Shown in pieces: positions 1 to 5,839 of a stretch of 8,026 bases of DNA. Both the position numbers and the translations under genes were made by a program. Each line of letters starts with the position of its first letter. Positions within the stretch are counted from its first letter, which is position 1. Source of the DNA: Actinomycetota bacterium (GTDB taxonomy: Bacteria > Actinomycetota > Actinomycetes > UBA12327); contig JAPLBW010000141.1 in the NCBI GenBank assembly GCA_026392555.1, positions 1-8,026 on the forward strand, given 5' to 3'. The notes under the pieces were generated by a model, which saw only the letters and a program-made list of their open reading frames with translations, made no database searches and was not told the DNA's origin.

Positions 1-2
1 AT

Positions 3-41
3 TCAGGCGGTACATTGTGCCTAGGCGCTGGTCAGGCTTGA
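3..41 (+). CDS. Possible 3' end of an upstream thiolase-like gene (partial, tentative)
   Basis: The third frame reads twelve residues, SGGTLCLGAGQA, and then a TGA stop at 39-41. Thiolases (acetyl-CoA acyltransferases) end with a catalytic-cysteine motif of the form C-x-G-x-G-Q/M, and this stretch resembles it. Most thiolases continue 5-10 residues past the motif, so this end would be slightly short. A switch to the first frame near 38 would add residues resembling a normal tail (A-L-V-R-L), so a frameshift is possible. Twelve residues are too few to be sure. An alternative C-terminus in the second frame, ending at TAA 71-73, cannot be excluded. Confidence 0.2.
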   Translation, partial: SGGTLCLGAGQA

Positions 42-185
42 CTCCAGTGACTTCACACCGTTCACTTGTGTAACGGTAGCCACTTGAGTCCCGGAACTCG
101 AGAGGTCGTATCAGGACTATGGGTATTGCCTGTAGACCGAACTAAAACTGAAGAGAGCGGTACCGGGATCGGCAGCGTGGTGATT

Positions 186-211
186 CACACGTGTGCAGTT
201 CAGCTGCACAC
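186..211. repeat. Palindrome overlapping a perfect 8-bp hairpin
   Basis: CACACGTGTG at 186-195 is a perfect 10-bp palindrome. Its right half also starts a perfect inverted repeat, GTGTGCAG (191-198) with CTGCACAC (204-211), separated by TTCAG. The 10-bp palindrome could be a dimeric regulator site and the second element an RNA hairpin. Both readings are speculative, but the symmetry is exact. Confidence 0.45.
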
Positions 212-256
212 ACCATTGCAATGTCTGTAGTACTGAAACATTGTTGTGCTCCACTT

Positions 257-297
257 GAGCGGACTCCGGTCCGCTCTTCCCCCAAGCGGAGCGGATC
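257..297 (+). promoter_or_regulatory. Bistable hairpin (terminator or attenuator-like)
   Basis: GAGCGGAC (257-264) pairs perfectly with GTCCGCTC (269-276) around a TCCG tetraloop. The sequence GAGCGGA recurs at 289-295, so the middle segment 268-277 can instead pair with 288-297, giving ten pairs including two G-T with a ten-nt loop. The two folds exclude each other because they share 268/269-276. No T-run follows, so a classical intrinsic terminator is not shown. The strand is assumed from the downstream operon. It may simply end transcription of an upstream gene. Confidence 0.4.
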
Positions 298-441
298 TTG
301 CATAGTCAACAAGCGGTGACTGTGACATGAATCCCTGGGGGTGTTACCCACCATGTTCAAGATGCTTCTCGAGCCAGGCGTTTCCTGGCGTTAAGGTGAA
401 TCATCCCGCTGTCGGTCCCCGTATCGCTCTCACCCTTTGTG

Positions 442-448
442 GCAGGAG
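442..448 (+). promoter_or_regulatory. Ribosome binding site deciding the HD-GYP start
   Basis: GCAGGAG ends five nt before ATG 454. It favours that ATG over the in-frame GTG at 439, which has only pyrimidine-rich sequence upstream, and over the TTG at 451, which lies only two nt beyond the motif. Confidence 0.6.
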
Positions 449-453
449 CATTG

Positions 454-1851
454 ATGCGCGAGCTTCCCCGCGCTGCACGACTGGTGATTGTTACCGTTGT
501 TGCGGCCGCGCTAGGTCTCAGCATCTTTGCCATTGGCCAGATCGATCAGTGGCTACCTATTTTGGTTTTCGCTGTTCTCTATGTTCTTGCGGATTCGTTG
601 CCGGTCGGACCAGGTACCCGAACTGCTGGCCTCACCATTACCGTCACCACCCCGGTAGCTATTGCTGCCTACATTGTGTTGGGCGTGTGGGGCGGAGTTC
701 TTGTCGCTCTGGCTTCCGTTTGTGACGTCACGCGAATCGCACCGGTCAAGCGCGTATTTAACGCGGGCCAACTGGTCTTGGCTGTTGCCGCCGGTGGCGC
801 GATCTATGCAGCACTTGGTGGAACCTCAACCTTGGAACCAGGGGACTTCCCTAAGGTCCTGCTTCCTGCCCTGGTCAGCGGTGTGGTCTATGCCTTCATT
901 AACTCCCTTCTTGTTGGCGTGGTCATCGCCATCGTTGAAAATGCCTCATCAATTCGCCTCTTGCGTGACATCTTGTTGCGTACGTTGCTGCCTGGAGTTG
1001 CCTACTCGGCACTAGGAATGGTGTTAGCGGTTTTGTGGACGCAAGTTGGTCCCTTGGCCTTGGCCTTTGGTTTGCTGCCGCTGTTTGTTGCTCGCTGGGC
1101 GATGGGACAGTTCGCTGCCGAACAGCAGGCATACAACGCCACGATTCGCACTCTGGTGCAAGCCGTGGAAACAAAGGATGCGTACACCCGCGGTCACAGT
1201 GAGCGAGTTGCTCGCGCATCAGTACTGATCGGTCAAGCCGTGACGATGTCTGAGGATCGACTCCAAGCATTGGAATACGCGGGCACGCTGCACGACGTTG
1301 GAAAGCTTGGTGTCCCGACCACGGTGTTGCGTAAGAGTGGAAAGCTCACCAAGGATGAGTTTGAGGCCATCAAGCTGCACCCAACCCGCGGCCATGACAT
1401 TGTGCGCGATATTCGATTCCTCGACGAAGCCCTCGCCGGGATTTATCACCACCACGAGCGCCTTGATGGCCTTGGTTACCCCTCAGGTCTTAAGGGCGAC
1501 GACATCCCCGAATTTGCCCGCGTTATTGCTGTGGCCGATGCCTTCGACTCGATGACGTCTACTCGTTCCTACCGGTCGGCCCGCAGCGTCGAAGAGGCCA
1601 TCGAGGAACTCCTCATTTGCCGCGGAACTCAGTTTGATCCGCAGATGGTTGATGCGTTGGTCCTTGCCGTCAGTCACGTGGGTTGGGAACCAGCCAAGCC
1701 GCCTACGGCCGAGGAACTTTCTGCCCAACCTGGCGCACCTGTCTTTGACGATGACGACCCGATGATTCCCGAGCCCGTTGATGATCCCCGATTTGTTGTT
1801 GGCGAACAAGCACAACGCCCCACTATCGGTGAAGATGCGGTGACGTCATGA
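454..1851 (+). CDS. Membrane-anchored HD-GYP domain protein, likely cyclic di-GMP phosphodiesterase
   Basis: A 465-residue protein. Residues about 9-216 hold roughly seven hydrophobic helices and include a VFNAGQ stretch (101-106), resembling the integral-membrane sensor regions (possibly MASE9-like) found before HD-GYP or GGDEF domains. The C-terminal half is a complete HD-GYP domain: E239, GHSERV with H248, HDVGK at 280-284, HP at 309-310, HHHE at 332-335, DGLGYP at 338-343 and VADAFD with D362. HD-GYP enzymes hydrolyse cyclic di-GMP (some act on cGAMP) with a di- or tri-metal centre, and all expected ligands appear present here. The last 50 or so residues form an acidic, proline-rich tail with four Asp in a row at 432-435. 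An upstream in-frame GTG at 439 would add five residues, but the ribosome site supports ATG 454. The stop overlaps the next start (ATGA). The activity is a family inference; the sensed signal is unknown. Confidence 0.88.
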   Translation: MRELPRAARLVIVTVVAAALGLSIFAIGQIDQWLPILVFAVLYVLADSLPVGPGTRTAGLTITVTTPVAIAAYIVLGVWGGVLVALASVCDVTRIAPVKRVFNAGQLVLAVAAGGAIYAALGGTSTLEPGDFPKVLLPALVSGVVYAFINSLLVGVVIAIVENASSIRLLRDILLRTLLPGVAYSALGMVLAVLWTQVGPLALAFGLLPLFVARWAMGQFAAEQQAYNATIRTLVQAVETKDAYTRGHSERVARASVLIGQAVTMSEDRLQALEYAGTLHDVGKLGVPTTVLRKSGKLTKDEFEAIKLHPTRGHDIVRDIRFLDEALAGIYHHHERLDGLGYPSGLKGDDIPEFARVIAVADAFDSMTSTRSYRSARSVEEAIEELLICRGTQFDPQMVDALVLAVSHVGWEPAKPPTAEELSAQPGAPVFDDDDPMIPEPVDDPRFVVGEQAQRPTIGEDAVTS

Positions 1852-3152
1852 CCCTGACAGCAGCAGATGCAGTGCGTCCTGGTGGTCGGGTCAGTGAACC
1901 TGGTTTAGCCGCTTCAGTCTTACTGGCTGTCGCAGCGTTGCTCATCACTGTGATCTCGTTGTGTTCAACAGCGATTTACGGAGTCAAGCAACCGCTGGTG
2001 GCCTTGGCCTTCGGACTGTTCATTGGAGTTGGTGCTTTCTTGCGTTTGCGACTTCCTGGCGATCGCGAGGTGTGGCCGGTGGCCACGGCAGGTGCGTTGG
2101 CCTACTCAGTGTTGCCTTGGTTTGGTGGCATTAGTGCTGAGCACGCTGCCTATCAAGCGGTGTCGGTGACCGCGCTAGCGATGATCGCTGGAATGTTGCC
2201 GCACATGGTGGCCAGTCGGCTTCCCGCACTAGACCTGGTGGCTCGGCAAGTCTTGGCTGTTGCGTTTGCTGCCTTTGTGTTTAGGCCGAGTTGGCAATTT
2301 GGCGAGGCTCGCGGATATCCAGCGTGGGAACTCTCGCTGATCATGCTGGGCGTGTGTGTACTGGCCTTGCTCCTTGATGCATCCATGGCCTCACTGGTTC
2401 GCTCGGCCCGAACTCGAGCTCCCTTTATTCGAACCCTCGGTGACGAACTCACTGCTGGCCTGGGATTGAACTCGGCCGTGGCCGCCACTGCGGTGATGAT
2501 TTCGATGACCTCAAGCGCCATGTCATTTTGGGCACTTCCGGTTTTTGGTTTGCAGATGGTCTTGGTTCAAGTGGCCTTCAAGCGCTACGCCATGATCCGC
2601 GCTACCTATCGCCAGACCATCCGGGCGCTCTCGCGTGTGACCGAAGTCGGTGGCTATACCGAGACGGGTCATGCTCGGCGCGTCTGCGACATCTCGCTTG
2701 CCGTTGGGCGCGAAATGGGTATGGCGGAAAATGATCTGCTGAACCTTGAATATGCAGCCTTAATGCACGACATCGGTCAACTCTCACTTGACGACCCCAT
2801 TCCTGGTGGTGCCACGGTGGTTGCCGACCCGTATCAACAGCGTCAGATCGCGGACAAGGGCGCTGACGTCATCGTGGAAACCGGCGTGCTTGATGAGGTG
2901 GCGCGCATCGTGCGTCACATCCCCGACCCGTACCGTCGACCGCAAGAAGTAGCGGACAAGAGCATCCCGTTGGCAAGTCGCATCATCCGTGCGGTCAACG
3001 CTTTCGATGATTTGGTCGGCGGTTCGCTCGAAGGTAGCCGCAGGTTTGAAGCCCTCGAGCGCTTGCGTCTTGGCATGGTCTACGACTTTGACCCCAAAGT
3101 GGTAGAAACCCTTTCGCGAATCGTGGAGCGCAACACTTCTTTTGCCATGTAG
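1848..3152 (+). CDS. Membrane protein with a degenerate HD-GYP-like domain
   Basis: A 434-residue protein starting inside the stop of the previous gene (ATGA, 1848-1851), which suggests translational coupling. About eight hydrophobic segments lie within residues 20-243, followed by an HD domain. It keeps GHARRV (H275) and HDIG (307-310), but the Lys that normally follows is Gln311. The HP motif is replaced by A335-D336. The HHE..DGxGYP region reads RHIPDPYRRP (356-365). The Asp that follows in active enzymes (VADAFD) is Asn384 in VNAFD. Only part of the metal site therefore remains and the GYP motif is gone. By family knowledge this should be inactive or much altered on cyclic di-GMP. It probably arose by duplication and may serve as a regulatory partner of the upstream enzyme. 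A different HD-type phosphohydrolase substrate cannot be excluded. Confidence 0.8.
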   Translation: MTLTAADAVRPGGRVSEPGLAASVLLAVAALLITVISLCSTAIYGVKQPLVALAFGLFIGVGAFLRLRLPGDREVWPVATAGALAYSVLPWFGGISAEHAAYQAVSVTALAMIAGMLPHMVASRLPALDLVARQVLAVAFAAFVFRPSWQFGEARGYPAWELSLIMLGVCVLALLLDASMASLVRSARTRAPFIRTLGDELTAGLGLNSAVAATAVMISMTSSAMSFWALPVFGLQMVLVQVAFKRYAMIRATYRQTIRALSRVTEVGGYTETGHARRVCDISLAVGREMGMAENDLLNLEYAALMHDIGQLSLDDPIPGGATVVADPYQQRQIADKGADVIVETGVLDEVARIVRHIPDPYRRPQEVADKSIPLASRIIRAVNAFDDLVGGSLEGSRRFEALERLRLGMVYDFDPKVVETLSRIVERNTSFAM

Positions 3153-3155
3153 CCA

Positions 3156-3161
3156 TAAGAT
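3156..3161 (+). promoter_or_regulatory. Possible -10 element for a leaderless biotinyl-protein transcript
   Basis: TAAGAT lies six nt before ATG 3168, the distance expected when transcription begins at or next to the start codon. No Shine-Dalgarno sequence precedes this ATG in the 15-nt gap after the upstream stop. No good -35 box is visible. Leaderless mRNAs with this architecture are common in actinobacteria. Read-through from the HD-GYP genes is the alternative. Confidence 0.4.
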
Positions 3162-3167
3162 GAAGTC

Positions 3168-3383
3168 ATGGCTGAAGAGGTACGCGCTGAACTCGTGGCA
3201 AATATTGCCAAGGTAGTCGTTGCCGTGGGAGACCAGGTTGAAGCCGGCGAGATGGTCATCTTGCTTGAATCCATGAAAATGGAAATCCCCATGTTGGTCG
3301 AATTCGCCGGAACGGTGACTGCCATCCACGTCCAAGAAGGAGATGTGGTCCAAGAGGGCGACATCGTGGTGGAACTGGCCTAG
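3168..3383 (+). CDS. TB7.3-like biotinyl carrier protein (biotin/lipoyl attachment domain)
   Basis: A 71-residue protein consisting only of a biotinyl domain, with the acceptor motif ESMKMEIP at 34-41 and Lys37 as the expected biotinylation site. Two half-barrel repeats are visible, each carrying a V-x-x-G-D/E-x-V pattern around residues 18-30 and 55-67. Length, N-terminus (MAEEVRAELV) and motif match, as I recall it, the mycobacterial biotinylated protein TB7.3 (Rv3221c). Met-Lys-Met flanked by Glu favours biotin over lipoate. Stand-alone domains of this kind can be carrier subunits of acyl-CoA carboxylases, but no carboxylase subunit is in this window, so the partner enzyme is unknown. BirA would attach the biotin. 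The gene lies 15 nt after the HD-GYP pair and about 1.2 kb from the end of the convergent biotin operon. Confidence 0.9.
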   Translation: MAEEVRAELVANIAKVVVAVGDQVEAGEMVILLESMKMEIPMLVEFAGTVTAIHVQEGDVVQEGDIVVELA

Positions 3384-3408
3384 GAGATAGCCAACTGACG
3401 AGGTTCTA

Positions 3409-3424
3409 GGGGCGCAAAAGCCCC
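3409..3424 (+). terminator. Possible hairpin terminator after the biotinyl protein
   Basis: GGGGC (3409-3413) pairs with GCCCC (3420-3424) around GCAAAA. Flanking CTAG at 3406-3409 and 3429-3432 could extend the stem past a bulge. A second small hairpin, GGCTA/TAGCC, follows at 3437-3441/3446-3450. There is no T-run, so termination is plausible rather than shown. It would separate this transcript from pilT. Confidence 0.35.
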
Positions 3425-3458
3425 GATTCTAGGCGTGGCTACGGCTAGCCCGAATGGG

Positions 3459-3487
3459 TTAAGGAAATTCATGCTCCTGCCGATAAA
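3459..3487 (+). promoter_or_regulatory. Possible promoter for pilT, leaderless
   Basis: TTAAGG (3459-3464) and GATAAA (3482-3487) are spaced by 17 nt, a weak match to a housekeeping -35/-10 pair. Transcription would start about 3493-3494, at or within the GTG start codon of pilT. The lack of a usable ribosome site before that GTG (AGGGG abuts it directly) fits a leaderless message. Both boxes are poor individually. Confidence 0.3.
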
Positions 3488-3492
3488 CAGGG

Positions 3493-4584
3493 GTGACCAA
3501 TCAACAGGCTCAGTCGATTGAGCCCTTTTTGCGAGCCCTCGTGGAGAGTGGCGGATCCGACTTGCACTGCAAGACCGGATCGCCCCCGCGCGTGCGCATT
3601 GATGGCCGCTTACGCAAACTTCAAGTTCCAGACCTCACGGCTGCGGACACCGAACATATGGTGAACCAGGTCATGCGCGCGGATCTGCGTGAAGAGTTTG
3701 CGCGAACCAACGAAGCTGACTTTGCTTACACGGTGCCGGGCTTGGGCCGTTTTCGTGTCAACGCATTTCGCGGGCGCGGTGAAGCAGGATTAGTTTTTCG
3801 CCGAGTCACCGACGGCGCAATCCCCCTGACCAGTCTTGGAGTACCGGACGCTGTATCAGCGCTGGCGCTTGAGCCGCGCGGTTTGGTCTTGGTCACCGGA
3901 CCTACGGGTTCGGGCAAGACCACCACGATGGCCGGAATGATCAATCACATCAATGAAAACCGTGAAGTCCACGTCATGACCATTGAAGATCCGATTGAAG
4001 TCATTCACCATGACAAGAAGGCCATGATTAATCAACGTGAAGTCCGGGTTGATACCGATGATTTCTCCACGGCTATGCGTGCGGCTATGCGCCAAGACCC
4101 CGATGTGATCTTCGTCGGCGAGATGCGCGATATGGAAACCGTCACCGCCGCCTTGACGGCAGCGGAGACTGGTCACCTGGTGCTCTCGACTTTGCACACC
4201 ACGGACGCGACTGAAACCGTCAACCGCATCATCGACTTCTTCCCACCGCACGAGCAGGCCCAGATTCGACTGTCCTTGGCCGCGTCACTTCGAGGCATCG
4301 TCTGCCAGCGTCTGGTACCCCGAGCCGATGGCGAAGGCCGCTGCGTGGCGATGGAGATTTGTGTCAACACCGGACGTGTTGCCGAAGCCTTGTCTAATCC
4401 GGAAAAGACCGCAGACATTGAGCAGCTGGTGAAGGACGGCAGTTTCTACGGGATGCAGTCCTTTGACCAGTCGCTGATTTCACTGTTCCGCGATGGCGTG
4501 ATCACCTTGGATGCCGCCCTCGTGGCTTCAACTGACCCGCATGACCTCACGGTGGAACTGCGCCGCCTGGGTTTGGTTGCTTAA
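3493..4584 (+). CDS. pilT: PilT-family type IV pilus retraction ATPase
   Basis: A 363-residue secretion-type ATPase with the usual PilT length and two-domain layout. The N-terminal part (about 1-115) has the SDLH motif (22-25) and the RVRIDGRL strand (33-40). The ATPase core shows Walker A GPTGSGKTT (136-144), an Asp box TIEDPIE (163-169), Walker B VIFVGEMRD (205-213) and a His box around STLHTTDATETV (232-243). PilT hexamers sit at the cytoplasmic base of the pilus and drive retraction for twitching, adhesion or DNA uptake. The canonical AIRNLIRE-type motif is not recognisable; the C-terminus instead reads NPEKTADI (302-309) and YGMQSFDQ (319-326), as in actinobacterial PilT/PilU-type proteins, so a PilU-like role is possible. 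The start is a GTG without good ribosome site; the N-terminus length looks right. No other pilus gene is in the window. It converges on bsaP 26 nt away. Confidence 0.88.
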   Translation: MTNQQAQSIEPFLRALVESGGSDLHCKTGSPPRVRIDGRLRKLQVPDLTAADTEHMVNQVMRADLREEFARTNEADFAYTVPGLGRFRVNAFRGRGEAGLVFRRVTDGAIPLTSLGVPDAVSALALEPRGLVLVTGPTGSGKTTTMAGMINHINENREVHVMTIEDPIEVIHHDKKAMINQREVRVDTDDFSTAMRAAMRQDPDVIFVGEMRDMETVTAALTAAETGHLVLSTLHTTDATETVNRIIDFFPPHEQAQIRLSLAASLRGIVCQRLVPRADGEGRCVAMEICVNTGRVAEALSNPEKTADIEQLVKDGSFYGMQSFDQSLISLFRDGVITLDAALVASTDPHDLTVELRRLGLVA

Positions 4585-4611
4585 CCGGGCTTAATAAGTA
4601 CCGGGCTTAAT
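4585..4611. repeat. Short direct repeat in the convergent pilT/bsaP junction
   Basis: CCGGGCTTAAT occurs at 4585-4595 and 4601-4611 with a 16-nt period, directly after the pilT stop and reaching the bsaP stop codon. It reads as a small tandem duplication. It does not form a strong hairpin, so no bidirectional terminator is visible between the two convergent genes. Confidence 0.6.
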
Positions 4612-4808
4612 CAGTTGGCCTGATGCAGTTCCCCGTGCTCACTACAGCGAGCACTCCACCCCTTGGGCAAGACTTGTACGACCATGCGACGTCGACACTG
4701 CGTGCAAAAGCGCGGGGGTTCGAGATTGCGCGCGACTTGGCACTCAAAGTGATCACCTAACGACAGTGACTCACCACATCGATCACACCACGGGTTTTGA
4801 TCGGTCAT
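4611..4808 (-). CDS. bsaP: Biotin synthase auxiliary protein BsaP
   Basis: A 65-residue cysteine-rich protein directly after bioB. It shows C8-x-x-C11, GDH then C23, LEPPRFC-x-x-C (35 and 38), RRRMVVQV (39-46) and GW-x-x-x-C55-x-x-H58. The LEPPRFC...RRRMVVQV core matches the family of Rv1590, which is required in mycobacteria for BioB to convert dethiobiotin to biotin. The six cysteines and two histidines suggest a metal or Fe-S site, but I cannot tell which. The preferred start is ATG 4808, overlapping the bioB stop by one nt (TGATG). An in-frame GTG at 4811 would add one residue and give a four-nt overlap. Position as last gene of the operon suggests production coupled to BioB. Confidence 0.88.
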   Translation of the reverse strand: MTDQNPWCDRCGESLSLGDHFECQVARNLEPPRFCTQCRRRMVVQVLPKGWSARCSEHGELHQAN

Positions 4809-5839
4809 CACACTGCGTCAGCGACAGCCTTGATGGGCATCTTGAGCTCGGCAAGGAGCTCGAGGTCGTCATCAGCGGGTCGACCTAACGTGGTCAAGTA
4901 GTTGCCAACGATTACGGCGTTGATTCCACCGAGGAGACCATCGCGCGTACCGAGGTCGCCCAAAGTGACCTCGCGTCCGCCAGCAAAGCGCAACACCGTG
5001 CGAGGCATGGCCAAGCGGAACGCAGCAATGGCTAGCAGCGCCTCGCTGGAGGTCAAAACAGGAACATCTTCAAAGGGGGTTCCCGGCCGTGGGTTAAAGA
5101 AGTTCAACGGAACCTCATGTGGTGACAAAGCACCGAGCTGACCGGCAAATTCGGCGCGCTGTTCTACGCTCTCGCCCATACCGATGATCCCGCCGCAGCA
5201 CACTTCCATGCCTGAGTCGCGCACCATTTCTAAGGTTTTCCAGCGTTCGTCCCAGGTGTGCGTCGTGACCACGTTGGGGAAGTAGGACTGAGCAGTCTCG
5301 AGGTTGTGGTTGTAGCGGTGCACACCCATGTCTACGAGGTCATCGACCTGTTCCTGGGTCAACATCCCCAACGAGGCTGCCACGTTGATATCAACGGCTT
5401 CTTTGATCGCCGCGACGCCATCGCGCATTTGCTCCATGAGCTTGTCATCGGGTCCACGCACAGCAGCAACGATGCAGAATTCGCTGGCGCCAGTGGCTGC
5501 GGTCTGGCGAGCAGCGGTCACCAGTTCTTCAATGTTGAGCCATACCGAACGCACGGGTGAGGTGAACAAACCTGACTGTGAACAAAAGTGGCAGTCCTCG
5601 GGGCATCCGCCAGTCTTGATCGAGACAATGCCTTCGACTTCAACTTCTGGGCCACACCACTTCATGCGCACTTCATGGGCCAAGGCCAGGGCATCCGAGA
5701 TGGAATCTTCGGGAAGGCGAAGTACTTCGAGGACCTGGTCGGTGGTTAATCCTTCGCCGCGTTCGAGAACCTGCTCGCGCGCTGTTTGCAAAATCGCGCT
5801 CGTGGTTTCGTTCGACGGGGTGTTGGTACTAAGCGTCAC
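4808..5839 (-). CDS. bioB: Biotin synthase (radical SAM)
   Basis: A 343-residue enzyme of the radical SAM superfamily that inserts sulfur into dethiobiotin to give biotin. The SAM-cluster motif is C79-x3-C83-x2-C86 (GGCPEDCHFCSQS). For the auxiliary [2Fe-2S] cluster, FC122 and VC214-C215GG correspond to E. coli Cys97 and Cys188, and LRF R284 to Arg260. The region aligned with E. coli Cys128 reads INVAASLG (151-158) and has no cysteine. YNHNLET (176-182) is the expected substrate-region motif. The sequence resembles actinobacterial, BsaP-dependent BioB (WCGPEVEVEG at 61-70). The start is GTG 5839, with AGGAG (5848-5852) eight nt upstream, and it overlaps the bioD stop by four nt (GTGA). Confidence 0.95.
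   Translation of the reverse strand: MTLSTNTPSNETTSAILQTAREQVLERGEGLTTDQVLEVLRLPEDSISDALALAHEVRMKWCGPEVEVEGIVSIKTGGCPEDCHFCSQSGLFTSPVRSVWLNIEELVTAARQTAATGASEFCIVAAVRGPDDKLMEQMRDGVAAIKEAVDINVAASLGMLTQEQVDDLVDMGVHRYNHNLETAQSYFPNVVTTHTWDERWKTLEMVRDSGMEVCCGGIIGMGESVEQRAEFAGQLGALSPHEVPLNFFNPRPGTPFEDVPVLTSSEALLAIAAFRLAMPRTVLRFAGGREVTLGDLGTRDGLLGGINAVIVGNYLTTLGRPADDDLELLAELKMPIKAVADAV

Larger units (their letters stand above)
42..453. other. Hairpin-rich non-coding region upstream of the HD-GYP operon
   Basis: I see no convincing complete gene here. Open frames in this stretch are rich in Cys, Arg and Ser, lack ribosome sites and show no family motif. It does hold several inverted repeats: 57-62/72-77 (ACCGTT/AACGGT), 83-89/96-102 (one G-T pair), 191-198/204-211 (8 bp perfect, 5-nt loop), 219-224/238-243 (CAATGT/ACATTG), 257-264/269-276 (8 bp perfect, TCCG loop) and 373-378/384-389 (GCCAGG/CCTGGC). 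A direct repeat CCACTTGAG lies at 80-88 and 251-259, each time running into the 5' arm of a hairpin. This could be a terminator region, a long structured 5' leader of the downstream operon, or a small RNA. I found no signature of tRNA, tmRNA, RNase P RNA or SRP RNA, and no clear -35/-10 pair. Confidence 0.5.

Noticed and set aside
142..360. 72-codon minus-strand frame in the 5' region
   Set aside because: Starts with TTG without a ribosome site, has odd composition and lies across hairpins; judged a chance frame.
42..453. Known structured RNAs (tRNA, tmRNA, RNase P RNA, SRP RNA, cyclic di-GMP riboswitch)
   Set aside because: I looked for their conserved core sequences by eye and found none; the region stays unassigned.
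327..725. Open frame on the plus strand before and across the HD-GYP start
   Set aside because: Cys/Arg-rich composition, no ribosome site or family motif, and it overlaps the well-supported membrane domain in another frame.
2784..3353. 189-codon minus-strand frame opposite the second HD gene and the biotinyl gene
   Set aside because: Antisense shadow rich in His, Phe and Asp; both sense genes carry clear domains.
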